From: Pectobacterium araliae
GTDB taxonomy: Bacteria; Pseudomonadota; Gammaproteobacteria; Enterobacterales; Enterobacteriaceae
DNA length: 64,000 nucleotides
Assembly (NCBI RefSeq): GCF_037076465.1
Contig: NZ_AP028908.1
Coordinates: 2,728,001 to 2,792,000 of the forward strand
Direction of reading: 5' to 3'
Part shown: in pieces, positions 28,115-37,122 of the stretch
Numbering within the stretch: position 1 is the first letter of the stretch
How the letters are laid out: each line of letters opens with the position of its first letter
Translations under genes and position numbers: made by a program
The notes under the pieces: model-generated
What the model was told of the DNA's origin: nothing
What the model saw: only the letters and a program-made list of their open reading frames with translations
Databases searched by the model: none

Positions 28115-29146
28115 ATGTCCGGTGGTATTTTTGTTGGTATGGACAAAAACATCATGGATGGACTTAATACCGTACTGGAAGGTCAGTCTTCCACTTACGG
28201 CACGATGATCAGCGTCATCATCACCAGCTCTTTTACCCTGTTTATACTGTTTCGCGGTTACCAGACGCTGGCTGGCAAACTCCGGACCCCGGTTGAAGAT
28301 GTCGTCTGGGATGTGGGGCGAATGTTGCTGATCACCACCTTTGCGTTAAACCGGGATGGCTGGCTGGATATGGCGGTAGCGGCTATCCAGGGATTCAAAG
28401 ACGGTGTCAGCGGCGATGATAACGTCTGGGCGCTGCTTGATACCGTCTGGGAAAAGGCGCAGACACTGGGGCAGACGCTGTTCAGTATGGACACCTCGAC
28501 TTACGTCAAACTGAATGGCGGCTTTGCAGAAGTGCTGGTATGGGGCGGCGCGATCGTTCTGTTACTGGCTGCCACCTTTGTCAACCTGCTCGCCGAAATC
28601 ACCCTCCTGTTAATGACGACCACCGCGCCGCTCTTTATTTTCTGCCTGCTGTACGGTTTTCTTAAGCCGATGTTTGATAACTGGCTGAAAACGATTTTCG
28701 CGGCAATATTAACGATCATGTTTTCCGCCTTATCAATCCGTATCGCCATCAATTACCTGAATAAAATCCTTGATGCAGCGACCCGGACATCCAATGTCAG
28801 CAACATGGTTACGCTGGCAGCACAGTGCCTGCTGGCCGGGATAGCGGCGGGTGTGGTGGTCTGGTTCTCCGCGAAGCTCGCCAGCGCACTCAGCGGGGCC
28901 GCCGTACAGGCGGTGCTGCAGGGTGCAGCCATGAGTGGCCTGAGCGGACTGGCAAAGAAATCCGCCGACCTCACCGGGCCGGGGGTAAAGGGCGGAGCCC
29001 GCCTGGCTGCGAAAGGCGGCATGGCTGTCGCCGCGGCGACCGGCAGGCTCACCGGCGCAGGCGCGGGTAAAACCGTGAGCGCCTGGCAGAAACGCGCCGC
29101 CGCCATCGAAAGTATGAAACGCCTGAACCGGCAGCGTCACCGTTAA
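28115..29146 (+). CDS. virB6: VirB6-like inner-membrane channel protein
   Basis: 343 residues with five to six membrane helices (about 30-50, 65-85, 135-160, 165-185, 190-215 and 230-260) and a Gly/Ala-rich C-terminal tail ending in KRLNRQRHR. This is a TrbL/VirB6 polytopic channel component. The ATG at 28115 has AGGTGAGG upstream. Confidence 0.88.
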   Translation: MSGGIFVGMDKNIMDGLNTVLEGQSSTYGTMISVIITSSFTLFILFRGYQTLAGKLRTPVEDVVWDVGRMLLITTFALNRDGWLDMAVAAIQGFKDGVSGDDNVWALLDTVWEKAQTLGQTLFSMDTSTYVKLNGGFAEVLVWGGAIVLLLAATFVNLLAEITLLLMTTTAPLFIFCLLYGFLKPMFDNWLKTIFAAILTIMFSALSIRIAINYLNKILDAATRTSNVSNMVTLAAQCLLAGIAAGVVVWFSAKLASALSGAAVQAVLQGAAMSGLSGLAKKSADLTGPGVKGGARLAAKGGMAVAAATGRLTGAGAGKTVSAWQKRAAAIESMKRLNRQRHR

Positions 29147-29235
29147 TCCTCCCGATCCTTAATTTCCTTTCCCCGTCACGCTGTGGCCTGCGCCACCGGT
29201 GCGGCATTCCTGCATCCATACGATAAGGGGCTTCC

Positions 29236-29376
29236 ATGAAATTCAGCATCTTCTTTCTGATGCTGTGCGCGCTCACGGGCTGCGCACGGCATCAAGGCGA
29301 CCTCCCGCCGGTATCCGGCGAACCCGAGCCGGTGAATTCCCCCGCCATCATTCAGGAGCTGACTCACCATGTCTGA
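29236..29376 (+). CDS. virB7: VirB7-like lipoprotein
   Basis: 46 residues, MKFSIFFLMLCALTGCARHQ, with a lipobox LTGC and a short Pro-rich mature part. The size and place between virB6 and virB8 are as for VirB7, which anchors VirB9 at the outer membrane. Its end overlaps the virB8 start by 8 bp. Confidence 0.82.
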   Translation: MKFSIFFLMLCALTGCARHQGDLPPVSGEPEPVNSPAIIQELTHHV

Positions 29377-30052
29377 TATTCAGAACATTGTTAATGTTTC
29401 CCGCTCTTTTGAATCCATCCTGCTGGAAAAGGAAGAACGTTCCCGAAAAACCGCCTGGCGGGTGGCCGCTGCCGGACTGATTCTTGCCGCAATGGCGATT
29501 GCGGCCATGATTATTCTGTTGCCGCTGAAAACCACCAACACTGAATTATGGTCAGTGGATAAACAGACCGGGCGCTATGAATATATGACCCGCGTGAAGG
29601 AGCGGGATATTTCGTCTGAAAAGGCACTGGCGCATTCACTGGCAGCACACTATGTCAGACTCCGCGAGGGATATAATTATTTTTCCCTCCAGCGTGATTA
29701 TGACGACGTGCAGTTATTTAACAGCGACAGCGTGAACCGGGACTATCTGGACGGGTTTAACGGCGACCAGGCACCGGACGTGATTTTTAACAGGGCGGAA
29801 TATGTCGTTTATATCGACATTATTTCCAATGTGCATGCGCCCGCCACCGGGCCGGATAATCTGGCGACCCTGCGTATTAAACGCACCATCCGCCGCATTG
29901 CCGATAATTCCGTGAAAACGGATGTCTGGAATATCCGTCTCACTTACCGCTACGTTCCGCACCGGCAACTGACCGACAGCCAGCGTGAAGTGAATCCGCT
30001 GGGCTTCATCGTCACCAGCTACCAGCGCGATAAAGAGCTGAGGGGGGAATGA
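29369..30052 (+). CDS. virB8: VirB8-like assembly factor
   Basis: 227 residues with one membrane helix (about 32-54) and a periplasmic NTF2-like domain. It ends with WNIRLTYRYVPHRQLTDSQREVNPLGFIV, the typical VirB8 C-terminal motif. It bridges the inner-membrane complex and the core channel. It overlaps virB7 and virB9. Confidence 0.9.
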   Translation: MSDIQNIVNVSRSFESILLEKEERSRKTAWRVAAAGLILAAMAIAAMIILLPLKTTNTELWSVDKQTGRYEYMTRVKERDISSEKALAHSLAAHYVRLREGYNYFSLQRDYDDVQLFNSDSVNRDYLDGFNGDQAPDVIFNRAEYVVYIDIISNVHAPATGPDNLATLRIKRTIRRIADNSVKTDVWNIRLTYRYVPHRQLTDSQREVNPLGFIVTSYQRDKELRGE

Positions 30053-30939
30053 TGCTGAAACACATTCTGCTCCTCACGGGGTTACTGGTGTCATGCGTGT
30101 CATGGAGCGCGGCGACACCACGCGGCAGCACGTATGACAGCCGGATGCAGAACGTCACGTACAATAGCCAGAATGCCACGGTCGTCCGTACCCGCCCCGG
30201 CTACGTCACCATGCTGGTGTTTGACGATGATGAAACCGTTATCGATGCGCAGGCGGGTTTTCCCAGAGGCTGGACCGTGACGAAAAGCGATAACCGGGTG
30301 GGCGTCAGCCCGAACCCGATTACCCAGCCGGTCACGGACGCCAGCGGTAACAACGTCAGCCAGGTGTTTCTGCCGACAGAGAAAGACTGGAAAACCAATC
30401 TGTTCGTGGTGACCTCGAAGCGCGATTACAGCCTGGAGCTGAACGTGCTGGACCGCGACTCGCCCGCTCAGGCCTTTGTCATCCGCTACCACTATCCCGA
30501 TGAGCAGCGGAAAAAGTCAGCGGCCACCAGCGCCACCCTCCAGCAACGACAGCAGGAAACACTGGACCGGCAGCGGATAGCGGCGGCATTCGGGCAGACA
30601 ACCACGCCGCGCAACTGGCGCTATACAAAACGGGTGGCCGCCGGTTCCGCCGCCATCGCCCCGGACTTTACCTGGGATGACGGTCGTTTTGCGTATATCG
30701 GTTTTTCTCCTGCGAAAACCCTGCCTTCCGTTTTCCGGGTGGTTAACGGCCAGAAGCAGGCGGTCACGCCCGGAACGGTTAAACGGGGCAACTACACCGT
30801 GATGGTGGTTCCGGCATCGCCGCAACTGGTTCTGCGTTACGGCAGCTCGGTGGTGGGGATCGAAAACGACGGATTCGGGCGTATCCCGCTGACCAACAGT
30901 GACACCGTTTCGCCGTCCGTTACGCTGGAGGAAAAATGA
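30049..30939 (+). CDS. virB9: VirB9-like outer-membrane channel protein
   Basis: 296 residues with a signal peptide (LLLTGLLVSCVSWSAA). The N-terminal domain has MQNVTYNSQNATVVRTRPGY, and the C-terminal domain has NWRYTKR and the FAYIGFSPAKTLPSVF motif. It forms the outer core ring with VirB7 and VirB10. The start overlaps the virB8 stop (ATGATG at 30049-30054). Confidence 0.92.
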   Translation: MMLKHILLLTGLLVSCVSWSAATPRGSTYDSRMQNVTYNSQNATVVRTRPGYVTMLVFDDDETVIDAQAGFPRGWTVTKSDNRVGVSPNPITQPVTDASGNNVSQVFLPTEKDWKTNLFVVTSKRDYSLELNVLDRDSPAQAFVIRYHYPDEQRKKSAATSATLQQRQQETLDRQRIAAAFGQTTTPRNWRYTKRVAAGSAAIAPDFTWDDGRFAYIGFSPAKTLPSVFRVVNGQKQAVTPGTVKRGNYTVMVVPASPQLVLRYGSSVVGIENDGFGRIPLTNSDTVSPSVTLEEK

Positions 30940-32240
30940 CCGACAAATCTTTCCCGGACGAACCGGAAAAAACCACCGCAGAACGGGAAGCAGAAGCCCG
31001 CGAACGCGCCCGCGCGGCAATGGCATATCAGGAACCGGAGCAGAAAACGCCGCCCGGTCAGCCGAAAGTGACCCGCTTTCGTAAAGCTTCTGGTCGCCGC
31101 ACGCTGATCGTCAGCCTGCTGAGTCTGGTACTGGTCATCGCGCTGGCATCCGGTGGCGATCGTCTTCTCAGCGCCCTGAAAAGGGGTGCTGAGAAAGAAT
31201 CTGACACCGCGCCGCCCTCCTCCGGGGCAGTGCTGCAGGAGCGTAAGAATCTGGGCATGGACAGTAACCCGTTTGGCCTGTTCGGGCCAGGGAGGCAGGA
31301 AAGCGCAGGCCCTGCCAGTCAGAGCGCCCCGGCCACTCCAGCTCTGCCGCCCGGGCAGCCCGCCCTGAACAAGGCGGCAGCACTGGCAGACGGGCTGAAC
31401 AGCGGCAGTACAGGGTCAGGGGACAATACACGCACGTCCCGAAGCGGAGTGCGCAGCAACACGGAAACGTCGGGCAGACCGTCAGCCTCCACGGCGTACA
31501 CATCCTGTCAGTCTGTACTGGTCAGTGGCGAAGATGGACGCCTGCGCTGCCCGGATACGACAGCACCGGCAGGCAGCAATAACAACGACGATCCGGGCGT
31601 TGCCCGCGTCACCGGTGTCAGGCGGCTGGGCCTCGATCCCGATCTCTATATCCCGGTGGATCGTTATATTCCGTGTTCGATGATGCGGCGCTTCGTATCC
31701 GATGTTGGCGGTCATATCTCCTGCCTGATCAGTGAGAATGTCTGGAGCGCCAGTAACCATGTGAAGCTGATCCCGGCAGGAACGGTCGCCCGTGGCGTCT
31801 ACCGCACCGGCGCACTGCAACACGGGCGCAGCCGGATGTTTGTGCTGTGGACGGAGCTGCGCACACCGGAGCCCGGCAGCCTGCAAATCCCTCTCACTGA
31901 TACGCAGGCCACTGGCCCGCTCGGTGAAGCAGGGATCGCAGGCTGGATCGACAGCCATTTCTGGGAGCGTTTCGGCAACGCCCTGATGCTCAGTACCGTG
32001 CAGGACGTGGCGGCAGCGGCATCAGATGCTGCGCCGGGTAAAGACCGCAATACCGACTATACCGAAAACACCCGCGCCGCCACGGCGGAAATGGCGAAAA
32101 CGACGCTGGAAAACAGCATCAGTATCCCGCCCACGATGTACCTGAACCAGGGCGATGTGATCGGCATCATGACCGGCACGGATATTGATTTTTCCTCTGT
32201 TTATCAACTACAGCTAAAAAAGAAATGGTATGAGCGCTGA
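30936..32240 (+). CDS. virB10: VirB10-like energy-sensing core protein
   Basis: 434 residues: cytoplasmic N-terminus rich in charged residues, one membrane helix (about 52-72), a Pro/Ser-rich periplasmic linker and a C-terminal TrbI/VirB10 barrel with CSMMRRFVSDVGGHISCLI and MYLNQGDVIGIMTG. It spans both membranes. Starts overlap: ATG in the virB9 stop, and virB11 begins 11 bp before its own stop. Confidence 0.92.
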   Translation: MTDKSFPDEPEKTTAEREAEARERARAAMAYQEPEQKTPPGQPKVTRFRKASGRRTLIVSLLSLVLVIALASGGDRLLSALKRGAEKESDTAPPSSGAVLQERKNLGMDSNPFGLFGPGRQESAGPASQSAPATPALPPGQPALNKAAALADGLNSGSTGSGDNTRTSRSGVRSNTETSGRPSASTAYTSCQSVLVSGEDGRLRCPDTTAPAGSNNNDDPGVARVTGVRRLGLDPDLYIPVDRYIPCSMMRRFVSDVGGHISCLISENVWSASNHVKLIPAGTVARGVYRTGALQHGRSRMFVLWTELRTPEPGSLQIPLTDTQATGPLGEAGIAGWIDSHFWERFGNALMLSTVQDVAAAASDAAPGKDRNTDYTENTRAATAEMAKTTLENSISIPPTMYLNQGDVIGIMTGTDIDFSSVYQLQLKKKWYER

Positions 32241-33249
32241 AAACCTGTCACTGGATTTTATGAAAAATCAGCTGTTCGGTGATTATCTGCCAGTCGAAGG
32301 GCTGACCGAAATCGCGATTAACCGACCGGGGGAACTGCACACCAAAATAAAGGGGGCATGGCAGCAGCGTGAATCCCCGATCACGCTGCGTCAGTGTTAC
32401 GCCTTTGCCAGAGCACTGGCGTCCTGGCATGACGATAATATTGACGATACGTCACCGATACTGTCGGCCACGCTCGAATCCGGCGAGCGTATTCAGACGA
32501 TTATTCCCCCCGCCTGTGAGCGTAATACGGTATCCATTACGTTACGCAAGCCCTCGTTTGAACAGAAAACACATCAGTCATGGATTGATGCGGGATTTTA
32601 TCAGCGCGTGGCCGGTCAGGAAAATACGAAAAGTCAGGATAATGCACTGATCCGGTTATACCACAGCGGGGATATTCCCCGCTTTATGGAAAAGGCGGTG
32701 GAATACGGCAAAACAATTTTTATTGTGGGTGAAACCGGCTCCGGTAAAACCACCTATATGAAAACGCTGCTGCATTATATTCCGCTGCATCTCCGGCTGG
32801 TAACGATTGAAGATAATCCTGAAATCCGCTTTTATCACCATGCCAATTATGTTCATCTTTTTTACCCGGCGGATGCCGGGGATAACGCCATTGTCACACC
32901 CGGCAGGCTGATCCGGGCTAATTATCGTATGAACCCTGACCGGATATTACTGGCAGAAATTCGTGGGCGTGAAGCGTGGGACGGGCTGAAAATTGTCGGC
33001 TCCGGGCATGAGGGGTTAATCACCTCCCTGCATGCGGGCAGCCCGGAAGAATGTATTGAAGGGATCATTGACCGCTGCTATGAAAACCCCGACTGCCGAA
33101 ATATTCCTTTTGATGTGCTGTTACGCAAGGTACTTAAAAGCATTGATGTCATCGTCAGTATTGATATAAACGGCGATGTTCGCCGGATGCATGATATTTA
33201 CTTTAAACCAGTTCATTTAAATAGCATGAAAGAGGCATTCAGAAAATAA
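32230..33249 (+). CDS. virB11: VirB11-like traffic ATPase
   Basis: 339 residues. The N-terminal domain is followed by a RecA-like domain with Walker A GETGSGKTTYMK at about residue 166, the Asp box (LVTIEDNPEIRF), Walker B (RILLAEIRGREAWDGLK) and the His box (GHEGLITSLHAGSPEE). This hexameric ATPase switches the channel between pilus building and DNA export. Last gene of the virB1-virB11 set. Confidence 0.95.
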   Translation: MSAENLSLDFMKNQLFGDYLPVEGLTEIAINRPGELHTKIKGAWQQRESPITLRQCYAFARALASWHDDNIDDTSPILSATLESGERIQTIIPPACERNTVSITLRKPSFEQKTHQSWIDAGFYQRVAGQENTKSQDNALIRLYHSGDIPRFMEKAVEYGKTIFIVGETGSGKTTYMKTLLHYIPLHLRLVTIEDNPEIRFYHHANYVHLFYPADAGDNAIVTPGRLIRANYRMNPDRILLAEIRGREAWDGLKIVGSGHEGLITSLHAGSPEECIEGIIDRCYENPDCRNIPFDVLLRKVLKSIDVIVSIDINGDVRRMHDIYFKPVHLNSMKEAFRK

Positions 33250-33309
33250 CTCCGGCAAATAAAATCACCCAAGATACGTAACCTTTCATTAATCATAACG
33301 GTGACTGAA

Positions 33310-33612
33310 ATGAAGAAAGTCATACTGTCCGTATTATTTCTTGGCGTTATGGCGTCATATTCAACATCCGCAATGGCTGCGAATGCCTGCGAAGTGGTGT
33401 TATGTATGTACGGTAAAGCAACCGGAAATAGCGGCGGCAGTGAATGTCACACCGCTGAACGGGCATTTTTTAATATCGTAAAAAAGAACAGGCATGGTTT
33501 TCTGCCTGACCATACGGCTGATGCCAGAAAATCGTTTTTACTTGAATGTGATTCGGCAGACCCGGCGGCTATCGGTCAGATCATCAGTAAATATGGCCGC
33601 GTTCGCGGTTAA
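33310..33612 (+). CDS. TrbM/KikA-like small exported protein
   Basis: 100 residues with a signal peptide (SVLFLGVMASYSTSAMA). The mature part starts NACEVVLCMYGKATGNSGGSEC, the Cys pattern of TrbM/KikA family proteins found after virB11 in IncN and IncP systems. The exact role is unclear. MKKVIL at 33310 is preferred over the GTG at 33301. Confidence 0.78.
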   Translation: MKKVILSVLFLGVMASYSTSAMAANACEVVLCMYGKATGNSGGSECHTAERAFFNIVKKNRHGFLPDHTADARKSFLLECDSADPAAIGQIISKYGRVRG

Positions 33613-33667
33613 TACTGGCGAGACGGGCACAGAGCATGACGGTTTTCAGGTTTTTACGGCTTCTGTA

Positions 33668-33688
33668 TTTCGCGGATTAAGGAGCGAA
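33668..33688 (+). repeat. Direct repeat, copy 1
   Basis: 21 bp starting TTTCGCGGATTAAGG, with partial dyad symmetry (TTCG at one end, CGAA at the other). Copy 2 at 33729-33749 differs at a single base. The distance between copies is 61 bp. Confidence 0.7.
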
Positions 33689-33728
33689 GAAACAGGGGCC
33701 GTAAAAATGAGGCAGCGGACAGAAATAT

Positions 33729-33749
33729 TTTCGCGGGTTAAGGAGCGAA
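33729..33749 (+). repeat. Direct repeat, copy 2
   Basis: Copy of 33668-33688 with one change (A to G at the ninth base). It may be a binding site for a transfer-control protein or a left-over of a duplicated 3' end. Confidence 0.7.
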
Positions 33750-33936
33750 AATAATTCAGGCACCGCGCCTCACCTGCAAACAGCCGCGCCCACGCGGATT
33801 TTGCAGGCCGGGGGGAGCCGGATAAATTTCGCCGCCCCGGCGCGCGAAAAGCTGTCGCCCACGACAGCGGTTTACCCGGGGGGCACAGCACCGCACGCCG
33901 TCGCGGCTAAGTCTCCGGCCCAAAGCCGGTAGCGTG

Positions 33937-34287
33937 GCGCGACCACCCTCTTTAAAGGTCAGCTTCCCTTTTATTCCCGCTGCGAGGAACGAGCAAAGGG
34001 AATAAAAAGGCGAAAGCGACCGTCTTAAAGGGGGTGGTCGCGCGTAGCGCGTGACGGTGTGCCGCCTTTGACCCTGGGGGTTTTGGAGTGGCGTCCAGCC
34101 ACGACATTACCCCCATGCGACAGGCAATAAGGGCGTCCAGCCCGCATGTACTGGCGCACGCCGTTTCGTACCGGGAAGCATGCTTTCCGGCACATGGTCG
34201 CACAGCGGCCACCTTCTTTACCCCATGACATCGCCCCGCCTTTTCGCCCGACACCGTGGGGCGAATTGACGGGGCGATGTCATGGGG
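33937..34287. other. Candidate oriT: nested inverted repeats before mobB
   Basis: Three inverted repeats lie in a gene-free G+C-rich stretch. The outer arms 33937-33956 and 34024-34043 match at 18 of 20 bases. The inner arms CCCTTTTATTCCC (33966-33978) and 33998-34010 match at 12 of 13. A perfect 18-bp pair lies at 34221-34238 and 34270-34287. Relaxase genes of the MOB_C type (mobB-mobC) follow directly, so this is the likely transfer origin or the autoregulatory site of the mob operon. The nick site cannot be named. Confidence 0.5.
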
Positions 34288-34311
34288 CGAATAGCTGACG
34301 AAGGAGGCACG

Positions 34312-36171
34312 ATGATTTTAAATAAGCTTGCCGCTTCACTGTCGCCGATAGTGAACGGGATGCTGGCGCTGCTCGCTTTTGTACAACAGCAACAACTGAT
34401 GCTGGCGTTATTCGCGGGGCTGACGATGCCGTTTTTTGCGTCGATGAAAAGCGATGAACGGCAGAAAGCGCCGCTCTGGAAAAAGCTGATTATTGCTTTT
34501 TCCCTGCTGTGTTTTCTCTCTGGCACACTGGCCCCGATAGTTATCGGATCCTTTCAGTGGCTGTATAAAATAAAACTCACCAGTGATAATACAGTACTGG
34601 CCTGGTCAGTACGGATTGTATTCACTGTAACCGGGATTATTTTTCATATTATGCTTCGTCGTGTATTCACGCCGGAACTGGATAGAATTAAGAAACGCCT
34701 TGTTAAAAAGACCACCCTTGAACGGGAATTACGTACTGATGTCCGCACCGTGAAATCCCTGCTACCGGAAACTCTGCATTATAACCCGCTGGATTATATC
34801 GACCTGAATAAAGGAATCTTTACTGGCATGGACAGGGAGAATGAACCGATGTATCTCCCGTTAAAGGACTGGCAGAAACAACACGCGGACATTATTGGCA
34901 CCACCGGAGCCGGTAAAGGGGTCGCAGCCGGGATATTGCTCTACCAGAGCATTCTGGCCGGTGAAGGTGTCTTTGTTATGGACCCCAAGGATGATGAATG
35001 GGCTCCACACCTTTACCGCAAAGCCTGTGAGGATGCAGGCAAGCCTTTTGCCTTAATTGACCTGCGAAAACAGCAATACCAGTTAAACCTGATTGAAGAT
35101 ATTACGCCCGATGAACTGGAAGAACTGTTTGTTGCAGGGTTCAGCCTTGCGGAAAAAGGACAGGAATCTGACTTTTATCGCATTGATGACCGAAAAGCCG
35201 CGCGTATCGCCGCGCAATTTGTCAGCGATAATCCATCGGCAACACTCCGGGATGTTTATAACGGTGATTATGTTCAGGGTATTGCTGAAAGAATCAAAGC
35301 ATTTTTCGGCAAGATTGAGGAACTGGCATTACTCAATGCCGTTAATTCACCGAAAGGTTTTTCACTCAGGAAAATATTTGATGAAGGTGGTTGCTGTTAT
35401 GTTGTCGGTTCCATGCGAAACAGCAAAATTATAACCGCACAGCGGATGCTGCTGGTTCGCCTTTACCAGTTAGCAGAAAGGCGCGACCGTGTAACAGACG
35501 TCCCCCGCCCCATTGCTATTTATCTTTCCGAACTTAAATACCATTTATCCAGGCCAGCGCTGGAAGGTTTAGGCGCGGCACGGGATAAAGGCGTCCATAT
35601 TATTATGGACCACCAGTCCATTGGCGATTTAAAAGACTGCCCGGCAGATTTGAAAGGCGACGCCGTTGTCGGCGCAGTCGTTGAAAATGCCAAATTCAAA
35701 CTGGTTTATCGGGTTATGGACCCGGACACGGCGGAATGGGTGGCGAGAATGTCAGGCACTATTCTGGTGGATGACGAACTCCGTAAGGCTAAGACGGATA
35801 ATATGCTGACTGAAACCATCGACAGTGAGCGCACAATACGCCAGGCCGAACGTTTCTTTATTGACAGTAATATGATCCTGAACCTGCCTGATTTTGTCAG
35901 CTTTATCTTTACGACAAAAACGCTACCTTCTGCTTCACTGATTTCACCGATAAAGGTCAAAAAGCGTCAGCTAAAAATCTTCTCGGTTTCCCCTGATATT
36001 GCCGCAACGGCGGCACCGGTGAAAATCACACTGGACTTTAGCGAGGATGATAAACCAGCCATGCCGGATGTGATGACAACACACCCGGCTCTTTTCTTCG
36101 ACGAAAACGAAGTAAAACCGTTAAAGCCGAAACCTGATGATGAAGAACACATGTCCCCGCTGGATTTATAA
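34312..36171 (+). CDS. mobB: Type IV coupling protein (MobB of CloDF13 type; VirD4/TraG-like)
   Basis: 619 residues. The N-terminal part has about three membrane helices (residues 14-42, 57-80 and 98-122). The ATPase has Walker A IIGTTGAGKGVAAG at about 195-208 (Gly in place of the usual Ser/Thr after Lys) and Walker B-like FVMDPKDDEW. It recruits the relaxase-DNA complex to the VirB channel. The ATG at 34312 with AAGGAGG at 34301-34307 is preferred over 34282. It precedes mobC by 9 bp. Confidence 0.88.
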   Translation: MILNKLAASLSPIVNGMLALLAFVQQQQLMLALFAGLTMPFFASMKSDERQKAPLWKKLIIAFSLLCFLSGTLAPIVIGSFQWLYKIKLTSDNTVLAWSVRIVFTVTGIIFHIMLRRVFTPELDRIKKRLVKKTTLERELRTDVRTVKSLLPETLHYNPLDYIDLNKGIFTGMDRENEPMYLPLKDWQKQHADIIGTTGAGKGVAAGILLYQSILAGEGVFVMDPKDDEWAPHLYRKACEDAGKPFALIDLRKQQYQLNLIEDITPDELEELFVAGFSLAEKGQESDFYRIDDRKAARIAAQFVSDNPSATLRDVYNGDYVQGIAERIKAFFGKIEELALLNAVNSPKGFSLRKIFDEGGCCYVVGSMRNSKIITAQRMLLVRLYQLAERRDRVTDVPRPIAIYLSELKYHLSRPALEGLGAARDKGVHIIMDHQSIGDLKDCPADLKGDAVVGAVVENAKFKLVYRVMDPDTAEWVARMSGTILVDDELRKAKTDNMLTETIDSERTIRQAERFFIDSNMILNLPDFVSFIFTTKTLPSASLISPIKVKKRQLKIFSVSPDIAATAAPVKITLDFSEDDKPAMPDVMTTHPALFFDENEVKPLKPKPDDEEHMSPLDL

Positions 36172-36180
36172 GGAGCGCTT

Positions 36181-36927
36181 ATGCTGATTTCGTCCTTTCA
36201 CGAGCGCCAGACGCGTAACAGCGAAAAAATAAAACAACTGCTGAACTTCCTGAAAGAAGAAACCTACAGTGATTTTAAAACGCTGATGCTGCTATTTGGT
36301 TTCCGGGATCATAAGTCGCTTTATTCGCTACTGGCAAAAACGGAGCGAATGGGGCTAATTCAGAAGCATATGCTTGAATCACGGACAATGAAGATTTCAT
36401 TATGGGGGATCACCAGCGACGGCCTGGCGGTGGTGTTAACCCCGAATGATAAAATCTTTCCTGCGCGGTTTGAACCATCAAAAATCAGCGGCTGGACGCT
36501 GGAGCACCATCTTGATAATCAGGCCGCCAGGCTTATTCTGGAGAAGAAAGGCGCTTCGGGATGGATTAACGGCGACCGGACCACTTTTATCAGCCAGTAT
36601 CAGGTGAAACATCGCCCGGACGGGTTACTGACCCTGCCTAACGGTAACGTAATTGCCATTGAAACCGAGCGCCGCCTGAAAACCCGAGCCCGTTATCAGT
36701 CGATCATTGCCAGTCACTTACTGGCCCGGACCCGCAAGCAGTGGATTTACGTTTTTTATGTTGTGCCCGATCGACAGAAGAAGCTTGCGCTTGAACTGCT
36801 GTTTGACAGCATCATGCATGTCATCATCAACCATCAGCACATCCCGCTGGAAGAACGTCACCGCAGGGTGTTTCGCATTTATACCCTTGATGAACTGAAG
36901 CGCCTGTCATTAGACAGTTATACGTAA
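36181..36927 (+). CDS. mobC: MOB_C-family relaxase (CloDF13 MobC-like)
   Basis: 248 residues. The N-terminal half looks like a winged-helix replication-relaxation domain (FGFRDHKSLYSLLAKTERMG). The C-terminal half has RPDGLL (D147) and IAIETERRLKTRAR (E161, E163 and K167), the PD-(D/E)XK-like residues of the MOB_C relaxases, which resemble restriction nucleases and not the HUH relaxases. The coupling protein directly upstream reproduces the mobB-mobC pair of CloDF13. The gene ends before strong hairpins. Confidence 0.8.
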   Translation: MLISSFHERQTRNSEKIKQLLNFLKEETYSDFKTLMLLFGFRDHKSLYSLLAKTERMGLIQKHMLESRTMKISLWGITSDGLAVVLTPNDKIFPARFEPSKISGWTLEHHLDNQAARLILEKKGASGWINGDRTTFISQYQVKHRPDGLLTLPNGNVIAIETERRLKTRARYQSIIASHLLARTRKQWIYVFYVVPDRQKKLALELLFDSIMHVIINHQHIPLEERHRRVFRIYTLDELKRLSLDSYT

Positions 36928-36957
36928 GCTTTGACTCAGGCCATCGTGATGGCCTCA

Positions 36958-36996
36958 CCGGGCTGGCGGCGATACCGCCAGCCCGGAATATTTTTG
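36958..36996 (+). terminator. Terminator of the mobBC operon
   Basis: Perfect 12-bp arms CCGGGCTGGCGG (36958-36969) and CCGCCAGCCCGG (36975-36986), followed by AATATTTTT. Confidence 0.85.
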
Positions 36997-37008
36997 TATT
37001 TCACTGCG

Positions 37009-37061
37009 AGGCGCAGACTGTCCGGTACTCGCTGTGCTGCGTTCCGCCTCAGTCTGCGCCT
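37009..37061. repeat. Inverted repeat between mobC and ardC
   Basis: Perfect 12-bp arms AGGCGCAGACTG (37009-37020) and CAGTCTGCGCCT (37050-37061) around a 29-base loop. It may be a second terminator for the convergent ardC transcript. Confidence 0.65.
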
Positions 37062-37122
37062 TGCAGCGTTGCCGGTTAAAAAACATGTAACCGCATTCCC
37101 TTGCGGTTGTCCGGCTCCGGCC

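Noticed and set aside
28733..29140. Long minus-strand frames opposite virB6 and other high-GC genes
   Set aside because: They are mirror frames caused by codon bias in strongly supported plus-strand genes.
34025..34254. Minus-strand frames in the candidate oriT region
   Set aside because: Low-complexity Arg/Ala-rich translations crossing inverted repeats, without ribosome sites.
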